Of a stretch of 64,000 nt of DNA, positions 30,820-41,924 are shown piece by piece (the stretch's first letter is position 1; each line of letters opens with the position of its first letter). The stretch comes from Cryptomeria japonica (Eukaryota > Streptophyta > Pinopsida > Cupressales > Cupressaceae), in contig NC_081405.1 of assembly GCF_030272615.1 (NCBI RefSeq), positions 309,659,374 through 309,723,373 of the forward strand. The letters are read 5' to 3'. The position numbers were made by a program, and so were the translations under genes. A model generated the notes under the pieces. It ran no database searches, had not been told where the DNA came from, and saw only the letters and a list, made by a program, of their open reading frames with translations.

Positions 30820-31233
30820 TGATGAAAGAATAACAATCTGGTCAACTAATTAGAGGGGGGGGGGGTTGAATCAGTAGATAGAAAAATTGACAATAACCTA
30901 CACCAATCTCAGAATCAACTTCTCAAAGTAAACCTAGAACCAACAAGTTAAACCACTGAAAGTTATAAATTCAATATCACTGTCAAGATTAAACTGTCAA
31001 GTTAAACTAGTTGTCTGTTACAATAGATTAACAGTAAACAACTTGAAACTCAAAAACATCCAAACACTTTTACTTCAACATAAGTAAAACTTCATTTCAT
31101 ATTGTTGCCAGTTATCATGACTTATCAAAGTGGATTAAGTAGTTAAGAAAATCAGCCATAGAAAACATAACCACAAAAACATTCACCACTTGACACAATA
31201 TTTTGACTTGGAAACCCAAATGGGAAAAACCAC
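30820..31233 (-). repeat. S solo LTR, left part
   Basis: A copia-type LTR read on the minus strand, beginning on the plus strand at TGATGAAAGAATAAC (start approximate), then the G-run TTAGAGGGG...TTGAATCAG and the GGAAACCCAAATGGGAAAAAC block that T interrupts at 31234. It continues at 47551. No primer site, internal region or second LTR is attached, so it is read as a solo LTR. The target duplication was not identified. Confidence 0.72.
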
Positions 31234-31266
31234 AGGGTATGTGCATAAAGATGGTGGTCAGAAAAG
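31234..31266 (+). repeat. T left terminal inverted repeat
   Basis: (A)GGGTATGTGCATAAAGATGG followed by TGGTCAGAAAAG; pairs with 47518-47550 with about three mismatches over 32 bases. Confidence 0.85.
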
Positions 31267-31302
31267 TGTACACCACCCAAAAAAAAACGTGAAAAAATAA
31301 TC

Positions 31303-31515
31303 AGCGCATACGTGGTTCTAAAATTTGAATTCACCTTGTATGCACTTTGGTTTGTTGTTCTCGAGCCTACAAAAGGTAGGTTGTATGCGTTGCTTTTAGG
31401 AAAATGAGTGCATGCACGCTACAGCTAGGAAAATGAGCGCATACGCTATACTTATAGGAAAAGGAGTGCATACATGTTAATAATCCCAAGATAACTGCAT
31501 ACGCAGTGCTTGCCA
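31303..31515. repeat. T left subterminal repeats (GCATACGC type)
   Basis: Seven variants of an 8-9 base word occur in 210 bp, in both orientations: GCGCATACG (31304), GTATGCAC (31338), GTATGCG (31383), TGCATGCAC (about 31409), GCGCATACGC (about 31437), TGCATACA (about 31467) and TGCATACGC (about 31497). Related words occur at 42310-42560 and 46450-46680 in the right arm. Clustered subterminal words of this sort are transposase or accessory-protein binding sites in En/Spm-type elements; the role here is inferred. Confidence 0.6.
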
Positions 31516-31633
31516 AAAAAAGTTTTAAAAAAAAACTAGGTCTTATTTTCCCATGAATAGTGATTTTTACTTCGTTTTTTCTTCATTTTGTCTCCTAAAC
31601 CGTGAACGGGGTGCTAGATTTCTCCTCCAAACT

Positions 31634-34235
31634 ATGGATCAAGGTTAGTTTTTATTTTTTTTGTCTTTCTTTCTTGTTTGTTCAATTTGTTTTACATTTT
31701 AAATTTAATTTTATTAATTTTGATTAGGTTTTTTCATTTTTTGTTTCAAAAACTAAATTCTTCTAATCCACAACAAGAACAACCAAATGCACCTCCTGAA
31801 AACCCACAAGATACACCCCCAATTCCTCCTTTTGACCGCACACCCAAAACACAGGAGCAATTAATTAATCAGTTAGGACAAAATATGTCTAAAATCAATA
31901 GACTGATTGTTAAATTGAAAACATCTAAATTTGAGCATCATCAATCCCTCGCCACTACCCTAGAAACATTAGCTAGTGGTGTCATAGTTGTTTCCACACA
32001 AATTACCAAATGGGGAAGCTTTAGGGATAGGTGTCGTCAATTCTATGCCGATGGGCTATCATACAAGGGAGTAAAAAACAAAAATATCAATAAACAACAA
32101 ATATGTTCCCTTTTCGTTGATCCCAAAACTAGTCAATCATTACCTCTTAATGCAAAGAGGTTTCCCCTACATTGGTGTACCAATGTGCAGATGAAGAATG
32201 TTTTTTGGTAGAGGTGGTGGATGGTCTTTGATGATCCACCTTGTAATAATTATGAGGTGCCATTATATTTTTTGAGAAAAGTATATTGTGAGTTTGTGTT
32301 CAATGTGCGGCCAAACTATTTTGATATGATAGAGTTTCATGGTAGAGGTGGTGGTTCTGCTCAAGATAGACCAGGATCTCATAGGTGATTACCCATGGAG
32401 AGTCGTCGTCCCCTAGCACCCAAACCCAAGGTGCATCAGGTTGTCCTAGTAGAGCTGAAAGAATCGATGGAGCTACAAACTCTTCAGGTGGCCACAGCAT
32501 GTACTGGTGCCATCATCTAGCATGGAATGTCATTATCACACCCTATTGTATTGGATGATGAGCCATTAGTTGCTCCAAGTGGCGACAGAGAGCCCATCCA
32601 GCAAATGTGTGTTAGTTGCTCAGGGATATGCTCAGGGATAGATGATGTAGCTGGTGCAAATGGATTCTCATATCATTTGTGCACAATTTGCAGGAGTAGA
32701 TGTCAAGCTCACATGACTGAGGATTTCGCGCTAACAGATGAGTTGATGGACATGGTGTTTGCCCATGAGCAATAGACATAGGTATGTTGATATGAATTCA
32801 TAGCATTTTATTTATCAGTAACTTTAAATTTGTAATTACATAAATGAATTTTTATTTATACATTGATTTAAATTGAGACAAATAATATGCATTTCAGGAT
32901 GCAGCAACGGTATCCCATACTCCTCCCCCAGTTACTATAGCTGCAACTTCGATGCTTGAGGTATAAATTTTGTAACATTTAAAAATAGAATAGTACACTT
33001 AATTTGAATTCAAAACAAAACAAGATATACTAACTATATTTAATGCTTGGTCCAATTTTTGGTTTGTAGGTGTTGACAGGAGATGAAATGTCCCAGATTG
33101 ATGACATCGCGCTCTCAGCGATCGATTTTGGCCTAAAAGGATATATGTTATCATATTTTGTACAACTCTTTTTATGTATTGTTTTGATGGAATATGTAAG
33201 ATATTTCATTTTAGATTTTTAGAATTATGTTTAATTTATTATCTGTACTAATATCTCATGTTAATTTTGTTTTTTAAGGGTACCCCCTCCGCATCTAGGG
33301 CTCGTCCTAAGAAAAAGAATTCCTTGATGATGCCAAAACGTGGGAAGAAGGTAATTGAACACATTTTTAGTTGTACAATTGTTTGAAAATGTTGAAATCA
33401 AATATTAGTTGGGGTTTGTAGATTGATTAGTGTTTTTGTCTATTTTACATGTATAGTGGCCATTGAGCTATGTGGATTTGTTGAATGCACCTGATTTGCC
33501 CATGGATCAAGAGAGGGCGGAGGTATGTATCTCTACTTTATTTTCTTGATTTCATGATTATATGCACACATACATGTGAACTTGTGATATATTATAATAT
33601 TATAATTTTTTCATACAAGAAATATCCATACCTATTTCATCAATGGAGAACCCTCCTCCGTGCACTGGAGAAGCATCTCAGGATTCAGTACGCTTTTGTG
33701 TGATATGTAAAATTATTATTTTTTAACCTACAATACTTATCATTATTTTAATTGTATTTAATATTTGAACATTTTTGTATAGGTAATAGCGACAGTTTCT
33801 CCATCGATGGTGAGCCATCCTCAGTCCATTGGAGAAGCATCTTAGGCACATGTATGTAATTGTTCTCTATATTATAGATTTTAAGTGTTTTTGATATATT
33901 TATGTTAGTACATTGTATTAATTGTACATTTAATCTACAATAGACCCCTTCGTGGTTTGGCCATAACGTGGATCCATTTAAGTATGTCTTTAAGAAAATT
34001 CCTAAGAGCGACAAGGAGAGGAGAATGAAGACATTAGCTCCTAGATCAATCGATGAGGTTGTCTACATTTAAATTGCAAAGGAATTATAGTTAAATGCAT
34101 AGTTATATTGTTAATTGTGAACTATTATCTACAAAAGAATTCCAACTTGGCTTTTGAATTGTGGTTTTGCAGCCATCTACAGAACTGTGTACTACATCGA
34201 AGAGGTTTGATTTTGATGATCCACCACAAGTTTAG
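31634..34235 (+). pseudogene. T left gene: multi-exon ORF of unknown function
   Basis: Splice sites support a gene of nine or more exons. Exon 1 is ten bases (ATGGATCAAG, donor GTTAGT). Exon 2 (31778-32781) joins in frame to give MDQEQPNAPPENPQD..., with a helical stretch (MSKINRLIVKLKTSKFEHHQ), FADGL/FVDP blocks and a Cys cluster (CVSCSGICSGIDD, CTICRSRCQAH). Exons at 32898-32960, from 33070, 33279-33350 (RPKKKNS, nuclear-signal-like), 33457-33522, from about 33620, 33783-33851, 33944-34057 and 34173-34235 follow, most with GT/AG borders and matching phase. In exon 2, TAG or TGA stops near 32209, 32386, 32518 and 32773 look like decayed Gln/Arg codons. I recognise no family; an accessory protein like TnpA of Spm is one possibility, a captured host gene another. 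Confidence 0.68.
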
Positions 34236-34749
34236 GATCATATAGTGTTAGTTTTGGTCATAGAATGACCAATACATGTAGATATATTTTACATTTTTAT
34301 TGTATATAGATTTGGACATGGCATATACCACATTTTTTTAATACTTGTATCGACTTGGCAGACATGCCTTTTTTATATATATATAAATGTCGATATTCGA
34401 TCCAATAAATGTGTACTGAGTTCATTATTTTGCATTTGTTGTATTTTTTGGTTGTCCTTTTATAAATTTAATTGATCATTTTCCTATGTAATCAACAATA
34501 TGAATATAAACAACAAAAATATATGATATAAAATATTGCAATCGTGGAATATAATTTGACAAAATTTCTAAAATGTTGAATTAACCCTACAAAACTCCTT
34601 GTATTTAGTTCATTATTGTGTATTCGTTGTATTTGGTGGCTACCATTTTATAAATTTAAATGAATATTTTCATATGTAATCAACAATATGAATATAAACA
34701 ACAAAAATCGACAATATGAATATAAACAACAATATGTGTTTGGTGCGAG
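34236..34749. repeat. AT-rich spacer with a direct repeat
   Basis: No gene. Segments at 34420-34520 and 34618-34708 are imperfect direct copies, 198 bp apart, sharing GTTCATTATT, CCTATGTAATC/CATATGTAATC and CAACAATATGAATATAAACA. Confidence 0.7.
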
Positions 34750-37110
34750 AGCACCCTCATGCTTGCAATGGTCAAATTTTGTTTGTCGTGTGCACAAATC
34801 GACGTTGTGAGCACGTCCACATGAGCAAGTTTACGCTAGGCATGCCCCTGTCGTGCATCCCAAAGCACCGAAACATCGAGAGTCATACAATACCGGTATG
34901 ATCTCTCAAGTGCCTTGAGTCCAAAAAATTATCAAAATTTGATAGACTGTTGCTTCAAATCCAAGACACATATGGTCAATCTGTTTGAAGCCATGGGGTT
35001 GCATGAGGCTCCTCTATAATGGCCTATCTCAGTTTTGGATAACTTGGAGCTATTTTCAATTCGTAGCATTTTTTTGCCTGCAGCAAAAATAGTCAGTTGC
35101 ATGCAGTGCAAAGTTGTCAAGTTGGCTAGAATTGATTTGGTTCATCATGTGCACAAATCGACATCATGAGCGCATCCAAGTGGGCAAGTTTATGCTAGGC
35201 ATGCCCCTATCGTGCATCCCAAAGTGTCGCAATGTCGAGAGTCATACCATACCGGTGGGATCTCTCAAGTGCCCTGAGTCCAATAAATTATCAAAATGTG
35301 ATGAACTGTTTCTTTAAATTGAGGACACATATGGTCGATCCATTTGAAACCATGGGGTTGCATGAGGCTTCTCTACAATGGCATATCTTAGTTTTTTATG
35401 ACTCGGAGCCATTTTCGATTGGTAGCATTTTTTTGCTTGCTCCAAAAACTGTCAGTTGTATGCATTGCAAAGTTGCAAGATTGGCTAGAATTGTTTCGGT
35501 TCATTGTGTGCACAAATCGACATCACAAGTACATCTAGGTGGGCAGGTTTATGCTAGGCATGCCCCTATCATGCATCCTCAAGTGTCGGAACATCAAGAG
35601 TCATACCATACTGATGCAATCTCTCAAGTGCCCTGAGTCCAATAAATTGTCAAAATTTGATGGACTGTTTCTTCAAATCTAAGACACATATGGTTGATCT
35701 ATTTGAACCCATGGTGTCACGTGAGGCTCCTCTACAATGGCCTATCTCCATTTTTGACGACTTAGAGACATTTTCAATTGGTAGCAGTTTTTGCCTGCTT
35801 CAAAAGTCATCAGTTGCATGCAATGCAAAGCTGCAAGATTGGCTAGAATTGATTCGGTTCATCATGAGTGCATCCAAGTGGGCAAGTTTATGCTAGGAAT
35901 GCCCTTGTCATGTATCCCAAAGCATCGGAATGTCGAGTCATACCATACTAGTGCAATCTCTCAAGTGCCCTAAGTCCAAAAAAATGTCAAAATTTGATGG
36001 AATGTTTCTTAAAATCCAGGACACATATGGTTGATCCATTTGAACCTATTGGGTTGTGAGAGGATCCTCTACAATGGCCTATCTTAGTTTTTGATGACTC
36101 AAAATCATTTTCAATTGGTAGCATTTTTTCGCCTGCTGCAAAAACTGTTAATTACATACAATGCAAAGTTGCAAGATTGGATAGAATTGATTCGGTTCAT
36201 CATGTGCACAAACCGATGTTGCAGGCATGTCCGGGCAAGCAGGTTTACACTAAGCATTCCCCTATTGTGCATCCCAAAGCACTAGAATGTCGAGAGTCAT
36301 ACCATACCGGTGCGATCTCTCAAGTGCCTTATGTCCAAAAAAATTTCAAAATTTGACGGACTATTTCTTCAAATCCAAGACATATATGATCGATCCATTT
36401 GAACTCGTGGGGTCACGTAAGCCTCCTCTATAAAAGCTTATCTCATATTTTGATGACTCAGAGCCATTTTCAATTGGTAGCATTTTTTTGTCTGCTGCAA
36501 AAACCATCAGTTGCATGCAATGCAAAGTTGCAAGATTGGCTAGAATTGATTTGGTTCGTGTTGTGCACAAACCGATGTCATGAGCATTTATAGGTGGGAA
36601 GGTTTATGCTAGGCATTCCCCTATCATGCATCCCAAAGCATTGGAACGTTGAGAGTCATACCATACCGGTGTGATCTCTCAAGTGCCCTGAGTCTAATAA
36701 TTTGTCAAAATTTGATGGATTGTTTCTTCAAATCTAGGACACATATGGTCAATCCATTTAAACCTCTGGGGTCACGTGAGCCTCCTCTACAATGTCCTAT
36801 CTCATTTATTGATGACACAGAGTTATTTTCAATTGGTAGTATTTTTTTGCCTGCTACAAAAACTGTCAGTTGCATGCAATGCAAAGTTGCAAGATTGGCT
36901 AGAATTGATTTGGTTCGTCTTGTGTAGAAACTGATGTCATGAGCATGTCCAAGTGGGAAGGTTTACACTAGGCAAGCCCTTGTCATGCATCACAAAGCAT
37001 TGAAACATCGAGAGTCATGTCGTACCAGGGCGATCTCTTAAGTGCCATAAGTCCAAAAAATTATCAAAATTTGATAGACTGTTTCTTCAAATCTAGGACA
37101 CATATGGTTG
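34750..37110 (+). repeat. 359-bp satellite, about 6.6 copies, inside T
   Basis: The word ATCTCTCAAG recurs at 34901, 35260, 35619, 35956, 36315, 36674 and (altered to ATCTCTTAAG) 37033: spacings 359, 359, 337, 359, 359, 359. Each unit contains, in order, GACACATATGGT, GAGGCTCCTCTACAATGGCC, ATTGGTAGCATTTTTTTGCC, TGCATGCAATGCAAAGTTGC, GATTGGCTAGAATTGATT and CATACCATACCGG. The array stops within the last exon end of the transposase gene. ORFs in it are not conserved between units. Confidence 0.93.
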
Positions 37111-38864
37111 ATGGTTGGCCTCATGGTTAGGTTCATGAACTTTCCATGAAATCTTGTTATGAGGTCTACCATGATACTTCATCAAATGAATATTTGTTGC
37201 AACAACAAGGTTAGGGAAATGAAGAATATGTCTATGTGTTTCAAAGTCCTCGAAAAACCAAACATCAGAATTCTTGATAGGGTATCTCTGAAGCCATGTT
37301 CCTGTCATGACAACAAACACTATTGGGTACTCAATACCCTCTCAGTCAATGATTATGGTTGTCAATTTTATTTTTGGCTCAACACAATGACACAAATAGT
37401 AATCTATTCCTTCTTCATTGTTCTCTTTTGCAACAACTGCATACACATGACCTGCATTTTATAAAGTGTTAATTAATACCAAAAATAAAGTATGATGTAT
37501 AACAAAATGAACCAAAAATACTACTTGCAAAAAAATTTATTTAAAAAATCACCTGAATCCATTAGGTCGGATACATGGTCAAAATCCACTGATGTCTCCA
37601 TCTAGCTCAATTGTAGTGCTTTGGGAATTTGATATGAATCAATTGGAACCAACGGTCTACAAGACCATTTGTCAACCCACTCTTGTGATTCACATTCTTC
37701 CCACAAACAATACATGCATGAAGAGAAAAAACATACCATCTGTCTCGTATAAATTACCAGTGAATTTGAATTTGAACTCATAAATGAGTGCATGTCACTC
37801 GATCCTACAACTGTACAATAATCTAGATAATTTTCAATGTTAGATTCAGTGATCAACCAAAAATATCTATGAACCATTGACATACCTGGATTACCTGGAC
37901 CCATCACATACTTACACCATCGCATAATTGTTTCTGCATCTATCAACTCAGCACCACCATTGTACTTCAATTCTTCTCTAGCTAGGGCTCTTGTCACACA
38001 TGCTCTCCCTTACCATGTCCAGCCTCAATGAAATTCCAAAAATGTTGTACACCGCTTTTCATATGCATCCTTGTGAACCAATAAAACATCCTTGCATTCT
38101 TGAACTATGCAATGCAATTATCTGACCATATTAAGTGTCGATTGTATCGTATGTTCCTTTCCCTTAAACTATCATAGGAAACTTTAAAGTGTCCTTGTTA
38201 AAACTCTAATGAATGAGTATGATCATAACCTATGTAGAAGTGATACTCTCTTACAACCTTTCTATCCTTCTATATGCTATCATCTGCATGCACGAATACT
38301 ATGTGTACAAAAATAGAAACTTGTGTAGAGTGATAATACATAGATTGCACTTCATTTTGAGGTTGTAGTGTATAATTTTCAATGAAATCAATGATAGAGA
38401 CAATGCTGCCAAGAGGAAATGTGTCCTTACATAACTTGAATTTCTCATCTAACCATCAAGCTCTATGTGTATGCATTATGTACTCATACACTAGTTTCTC
38501 TTGAAACATTTTCATAAATTCAACTACACATATATCATTTTTCACTAGCTCACATCTCTTCAAATCTTTTCCATCTTTAACTCCATATGTGACTGTCTTG
38601 TATTTTCCGAAAGAAACTAGTTTTGTACCAATTTCATGTGTGCTCTCCAAATGTACATGTCTTGGTAAACATTGCAAACCACCACATATAGCACAAGAAC
38701 TTTCCAAACAAGACATCTTATAATAAATGCAACCATCATGTCTATTATATAGCACACTTGAGATAAATTCTCTTACCGACTTAGGAGGTGCTTGTATATT
38801 GCATTCTTGCAAAACATCGTTAGTGTTCAAAGTAGAACAAATATGACAAAAAATATCATAGTGT

Positions 38865-39122
38865 TGTTAGGATTCCCACAGATACTGAGAGGGGGAGGTG
38901 AATCAGTATCTAACTGGTGAATTGAATTTCTTAACTTAAAACATGTAGAACAAATTAAAACTGTGTACCGATAAACATAAAGTAATGCAATAAATAGAGA
39001 TAGAAACAACCACATGAAAAAAACACCATAACACAATAGTTTAACAAGGAAACCCAGTGTGGGAAAAACCTAGGTGGGATTTGTAACCCACAATATTCAC
39101 TTACTAGCCAATAAGAGAATAA
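38865..39122 (-). repeat. D inverted LTR fragment
   Basis: Reverse complement of the last 257 bp of the LTR at 40073-40879 (TGTTAGGATTCCCACAGATACT...ACCCACAATATTCACTTACT...AAGAGAATA). Homology ends abruptly at 39122. Contains the better preserved U5 hairpin (38880-38911, stem AGATACTGA/TCAGTATCT, nine perfect pairs). Confidence 0.9.
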
Positions 39123-39850
39123 CAGATTGTAGTTCACAGGCATATAAAGCTATAGATGACACAATTCCAATTTTGAAGATGATAGCTCCAAAAAGTAATG
39201 TAGATAATAAGGATTCTTTGAGTCAACTTGACACTTTGTCTAAGTATATTAATGACAACACTGTGATAGTTGAACAAATAAAGGAGGAAGCACTCAAAGA
39301 GAAGTTAGAAAAGGAAAAATAGAAATTCTTTGAGGAACAAATAAAGAAGTGTACAAGGTAGTTTGACACACTTCTACCGGAACTATGTAGCACATTAAAG
39401 GAATTCAAAACTTTGTACAGAGACACTTGTAAGACTAACTTTTTGATAGTTGACCTAGACAGGAAAATAAGAAAGATACAAGAAGAAATTAATAAGCTAG
39501 CTGACAATTTTATTAATTCATCTGATTCATTATCAGTTTTTGAGCAAAAGATAACAGGTTTTGAGGAAGAACTATTAAAACTAGAAAGAGAAAAGGAGAA
39601 AATAAAAAGTAAGGCTAAGGATCTAAAATGGAGATTAAGACCAAAGTTGGACTACCTCGCATCTTTAAGCAAAGAAATATCTGATGCATTAGTACAGGGA
39701 TAGAAAACACTAGCAGAGAAAATGCAACACCTCACCAGTACAGTTCAAAGAACAGAGGCAACAATAAAAGATAGCAAAAAGTTTCTTGAAAGCTTGAATT
39801 TAATTTTGGCAGATTTTTTTCAAATTGTAACCAACCGGTTACAAGGTTGA
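39123..39850 (+). pseudogene. D coiled-coil ORF fragment
   Basis: One frame with a few stops reads YKAIDDTIPILKMIAPKS, DSLSQLDTLSKYIND, EEALKEKLEKEK, then DLDRKIRKIQEEINKLADN, FEEELLKLEREKEKIKSKA and RTEATIKDSKKFLESL. It is almost entirely charged helix, consistent with a long coiled coil. It occupies the same position (just before polypurine tract and 3' LTR) as the helical C-terminus of the second ORF of B and may be a distant copy of it. It has no zinc knuckle or enzyme motif. Confidence 0.6.
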
Positions 39851-40072
39851 GATAGGAAACCACACTCTATTGACACTTTGACAACCTTTGTCATTGATGC
39901 CAAAGGGGGAGTAGTGGTATGAGAAAAATAAATCAGCAAAAGACTCATTTGCTCAGGGGGAGTTCACATATTTTTGGTATGCACATTTTTGGTAACATTT
40001 TTGGACTTCAATTTTTTGGATACACTTTTGAATTTTCTCATGAGTATTGCCATCAATGCCAAAGGGGGAGAT
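39851..40072 (+). other. D 3' untranslated region with polypurine tracts
   Basis: AAAGGGGGAG at about 39902, CAGGGGGAG at about 39953 and AAAGGGGGAGAT at 40061-40072; the last precedes the LTR after GCCATCAATGCC. Confidence 0.78.
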
Positions 40073-40879
40073 TGTTGGAAAATGCACACTCCAATGAGAC
40101 ATTGTAGGTGATTGAAGGTTTTTCCATTGATGGCAACCTTACAATCCTATGACACCGGTAAGGCAATCTACCGACACTAGCAAGATCAGACTCTACACTG
40201 GCACACAGACCACCGACACTGACAGTGAAAGGAAACATACCAACACAGAAGCTGACAATAATTTTGTTGACAATATATTTTGTTTATTATTGTAAAATCA
40301 TTGTAAGCTGACTTGGCAAGTTGTAAAATGACTCTTATATAAGAGAGTTCATTGTAGAACATTGTAAGAATGATTATGTAAGCATGGAAGGATGTAATTA
40401 GGTGAAATAAGGCAGACCTATTATGCGAATTATAGGTTAAGGTTTTATGTAAGAAGCAGAGCTATAAACCGGTACTGGATCTAGCATAGTAGATACTATT
40501 TTGAAGCAATACAAGACATTGGATTTATATAATCCATTTTTAAGTCAGTGAGACTTCCATTTTGAGCAAGGAGCTCTAGGCACTTGGCCCTCCTGCATGT
40601 GCAGGCCCCTCTTGTAGTAGTAATATTCTCTTATTGGCCAGTAAGTGAATATTGTGGGTCACAAATCCCACTGATGTTTTTCCCACACTAGGTTTCCTCA
40701 TTAAACTATTGTGTTATGGTGTGTTTTTCATGTGGTTGTTTCTATCTCTATTTATTGCATTACTTTATGTTTACCGGTACACAGTTTTAATTTGTTCTAC
40801 ATGTTTTAAGTTAAGAAATTCAATTCACTGGTTAGATATTGATTCACCCCCCCTCTTAGTATCTGTGGGAATCCTAACA
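40073..40879 (+). repeat. D 3' LTR
   Basis: 807 bp, TGTTGGAAAATGC to GGAATCCTAACA. A TATATAA box lies at 40336-40342, GAGCAAGGAGCTCTAGG near 40563, the GTTTTTCCC...GGTTTCC block near 40675 and the U5 hairpin at 40834-40864 (AGATATTGA/TTAGTATCT, two G-U wobbles). Confidence 0.9.
40336..40342 (+). promoter_or_regulatory. D LTR TATA box
   Basis: TATATAA within GACTCTTATATAAGAGAGTTC, in the first third of the LTR as expected for U3. Confidence 0.5.
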
Positions 40880-41924
40880 AGTACATGGAAAATTCAATAT
40901 GCATCCTACATCAACATGTGGTACGTACATGATTAATCTTAATATAAAAAGGTTTTTCCATTTCAAAAAATCTTTGAGAAATTCTTATTTGAGGAAAATT
41001 TTGAAGGAATCTTTCATAAAATTTAGTTTGAGTCATATCCAAATAGTGTTTGGCATGTGGCTCATGATTTTTAGACTGAATTCACCTTCTAACAACATCT
41101 CTTTGGTTGGGTGAAACTCTTGTGTTGTCATGCCAAAAGTTTTCAATTAATGTTCTTAGTGCATCAACAACAACCTTGTCTTTGCGTGGTAGTCTACCTG
41201 AGAACGCCCAAAGAGAATTATTGTTAGGTTCCTCTATATTTTCCTACCTCTTTAATGCTTTACTTAATTTTATTCTACTAACATTTAATGACTTACTTGT
41301 TTTGCTTATCAAATGATCTTTTTTTATTTTCTTTCTCATTATGGTTGATGTACTGACACGTCGAGTAGCATTAGAATCTTTAGTACGTAATTTTGAACCA
41401 ATAGCTTGATATGCATCAAATAGATTTCTCACAATAGTTCTTTCACTATTACTTTCGGATGATCTTAGGCCTAGAATTTTCATTGTCTCTCTAAAATTTT
41501 AATTTTTAATCATTTGAACAATTAATTGACATCTTGCGGTTTGATTTAAGTTTTCAAAATATTTTTGCCATATTCTTTTAACCATTCTCCTACAAGTTGG
41601 TTCAATCATTTTATTGGGCATTGGCTTCAATATATTCTCATCAATGTCAATTGGATACTTTGGTTTCCTACGAAGGATTCTAGGAGGTGTTAACATCAGT
41701 GCATTATGTACATTCAATTCATCAAATAGAGAAGGTGCATGTTCCTCATTTAATTAATTATTCAATGCAATATCTTCTTCAATTGCATTAGGTTCATACA
41801 GTAAGTCAAATGTCTCTTCTTCAATTGCATTAGGTGAATTATGTTCATTTGGTAAATCAAATTGAGATGTTGAGGATGACATACCTTCTTCTCCTATTGT
41901 TCTTATGTCACGTAATTTCTTCAT

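Larger units (their letters stand above)
38865..40879 (+). mobile_element. D: copia-type remnant with inverted LTR ends
   Basis: It interrupts the Cys-rich region of the T transposase gene. It consists of 257 bp of LTR end in inverted orientation (38865-39122), about 950 bp of internal sequence and a complete plus-strand LTR (40073-40879). Flanking bases AGTGT and AGTAC share three of five positions, and dropping one copy restores the transposase frame, so the whole unit behaves as one insertion. It has no pol. Confidence 0.8.
37093..41924 (-). pseudogene. T transposase-like gene, interrupted by D
   Basis: It starts MKKLRDIRTIGEEG at 41924. N-terminal block: NVHNALMLTPPRILRRKPKY, RRMVKRIWQKYFENLNQ, KILGLRSSESNSERTIVRNL. 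Then FWHDNTRVSPNQRDVVRR, YLDMTQTKFYERF, a Cys-rich region (RTTC, CRMHIEFSMY | CHICSTL, GCIYYKMSCLESSCAICGGL) split by D, FGKYKTVTYGVKDG, IIDFIENYTLQPQNEVQSM, WSDNC and AGHGKGE, then REELKYNGGAELIDAETI. An intron (about 37460-37553 with GT/AG) precedes a final exon GHVYAVVAKENNEEGIDYYLC...FPNLVVATNIHL. IIDF, WSDN and the GHGKGE region could supply a DDE/D triad (inferred). The pattern matches, from memory, uncharacterised proteins of mosses, ferns and conifers. Stops and a frameshift after GHGKGE inactivate it. Confidence 0.72.

Noticed and set aside
31634-34235. Host gene interpretation of the multi-exon gene
   Set aside because: It lies within matched inverted repeats, carries stops, and nothing in it is recognisable as a host family. 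Kept as a possible captured gene.
34716-36927. Several ORFs of 60-134 codons in the satellite, and a CRISPR-like look of regularly spaced repeats
   Set aside because: The whole 359-bp unit is repeated, with no short repeat and unique spacer pattern; ORFs are broken differently in each unit. Plant genome context.
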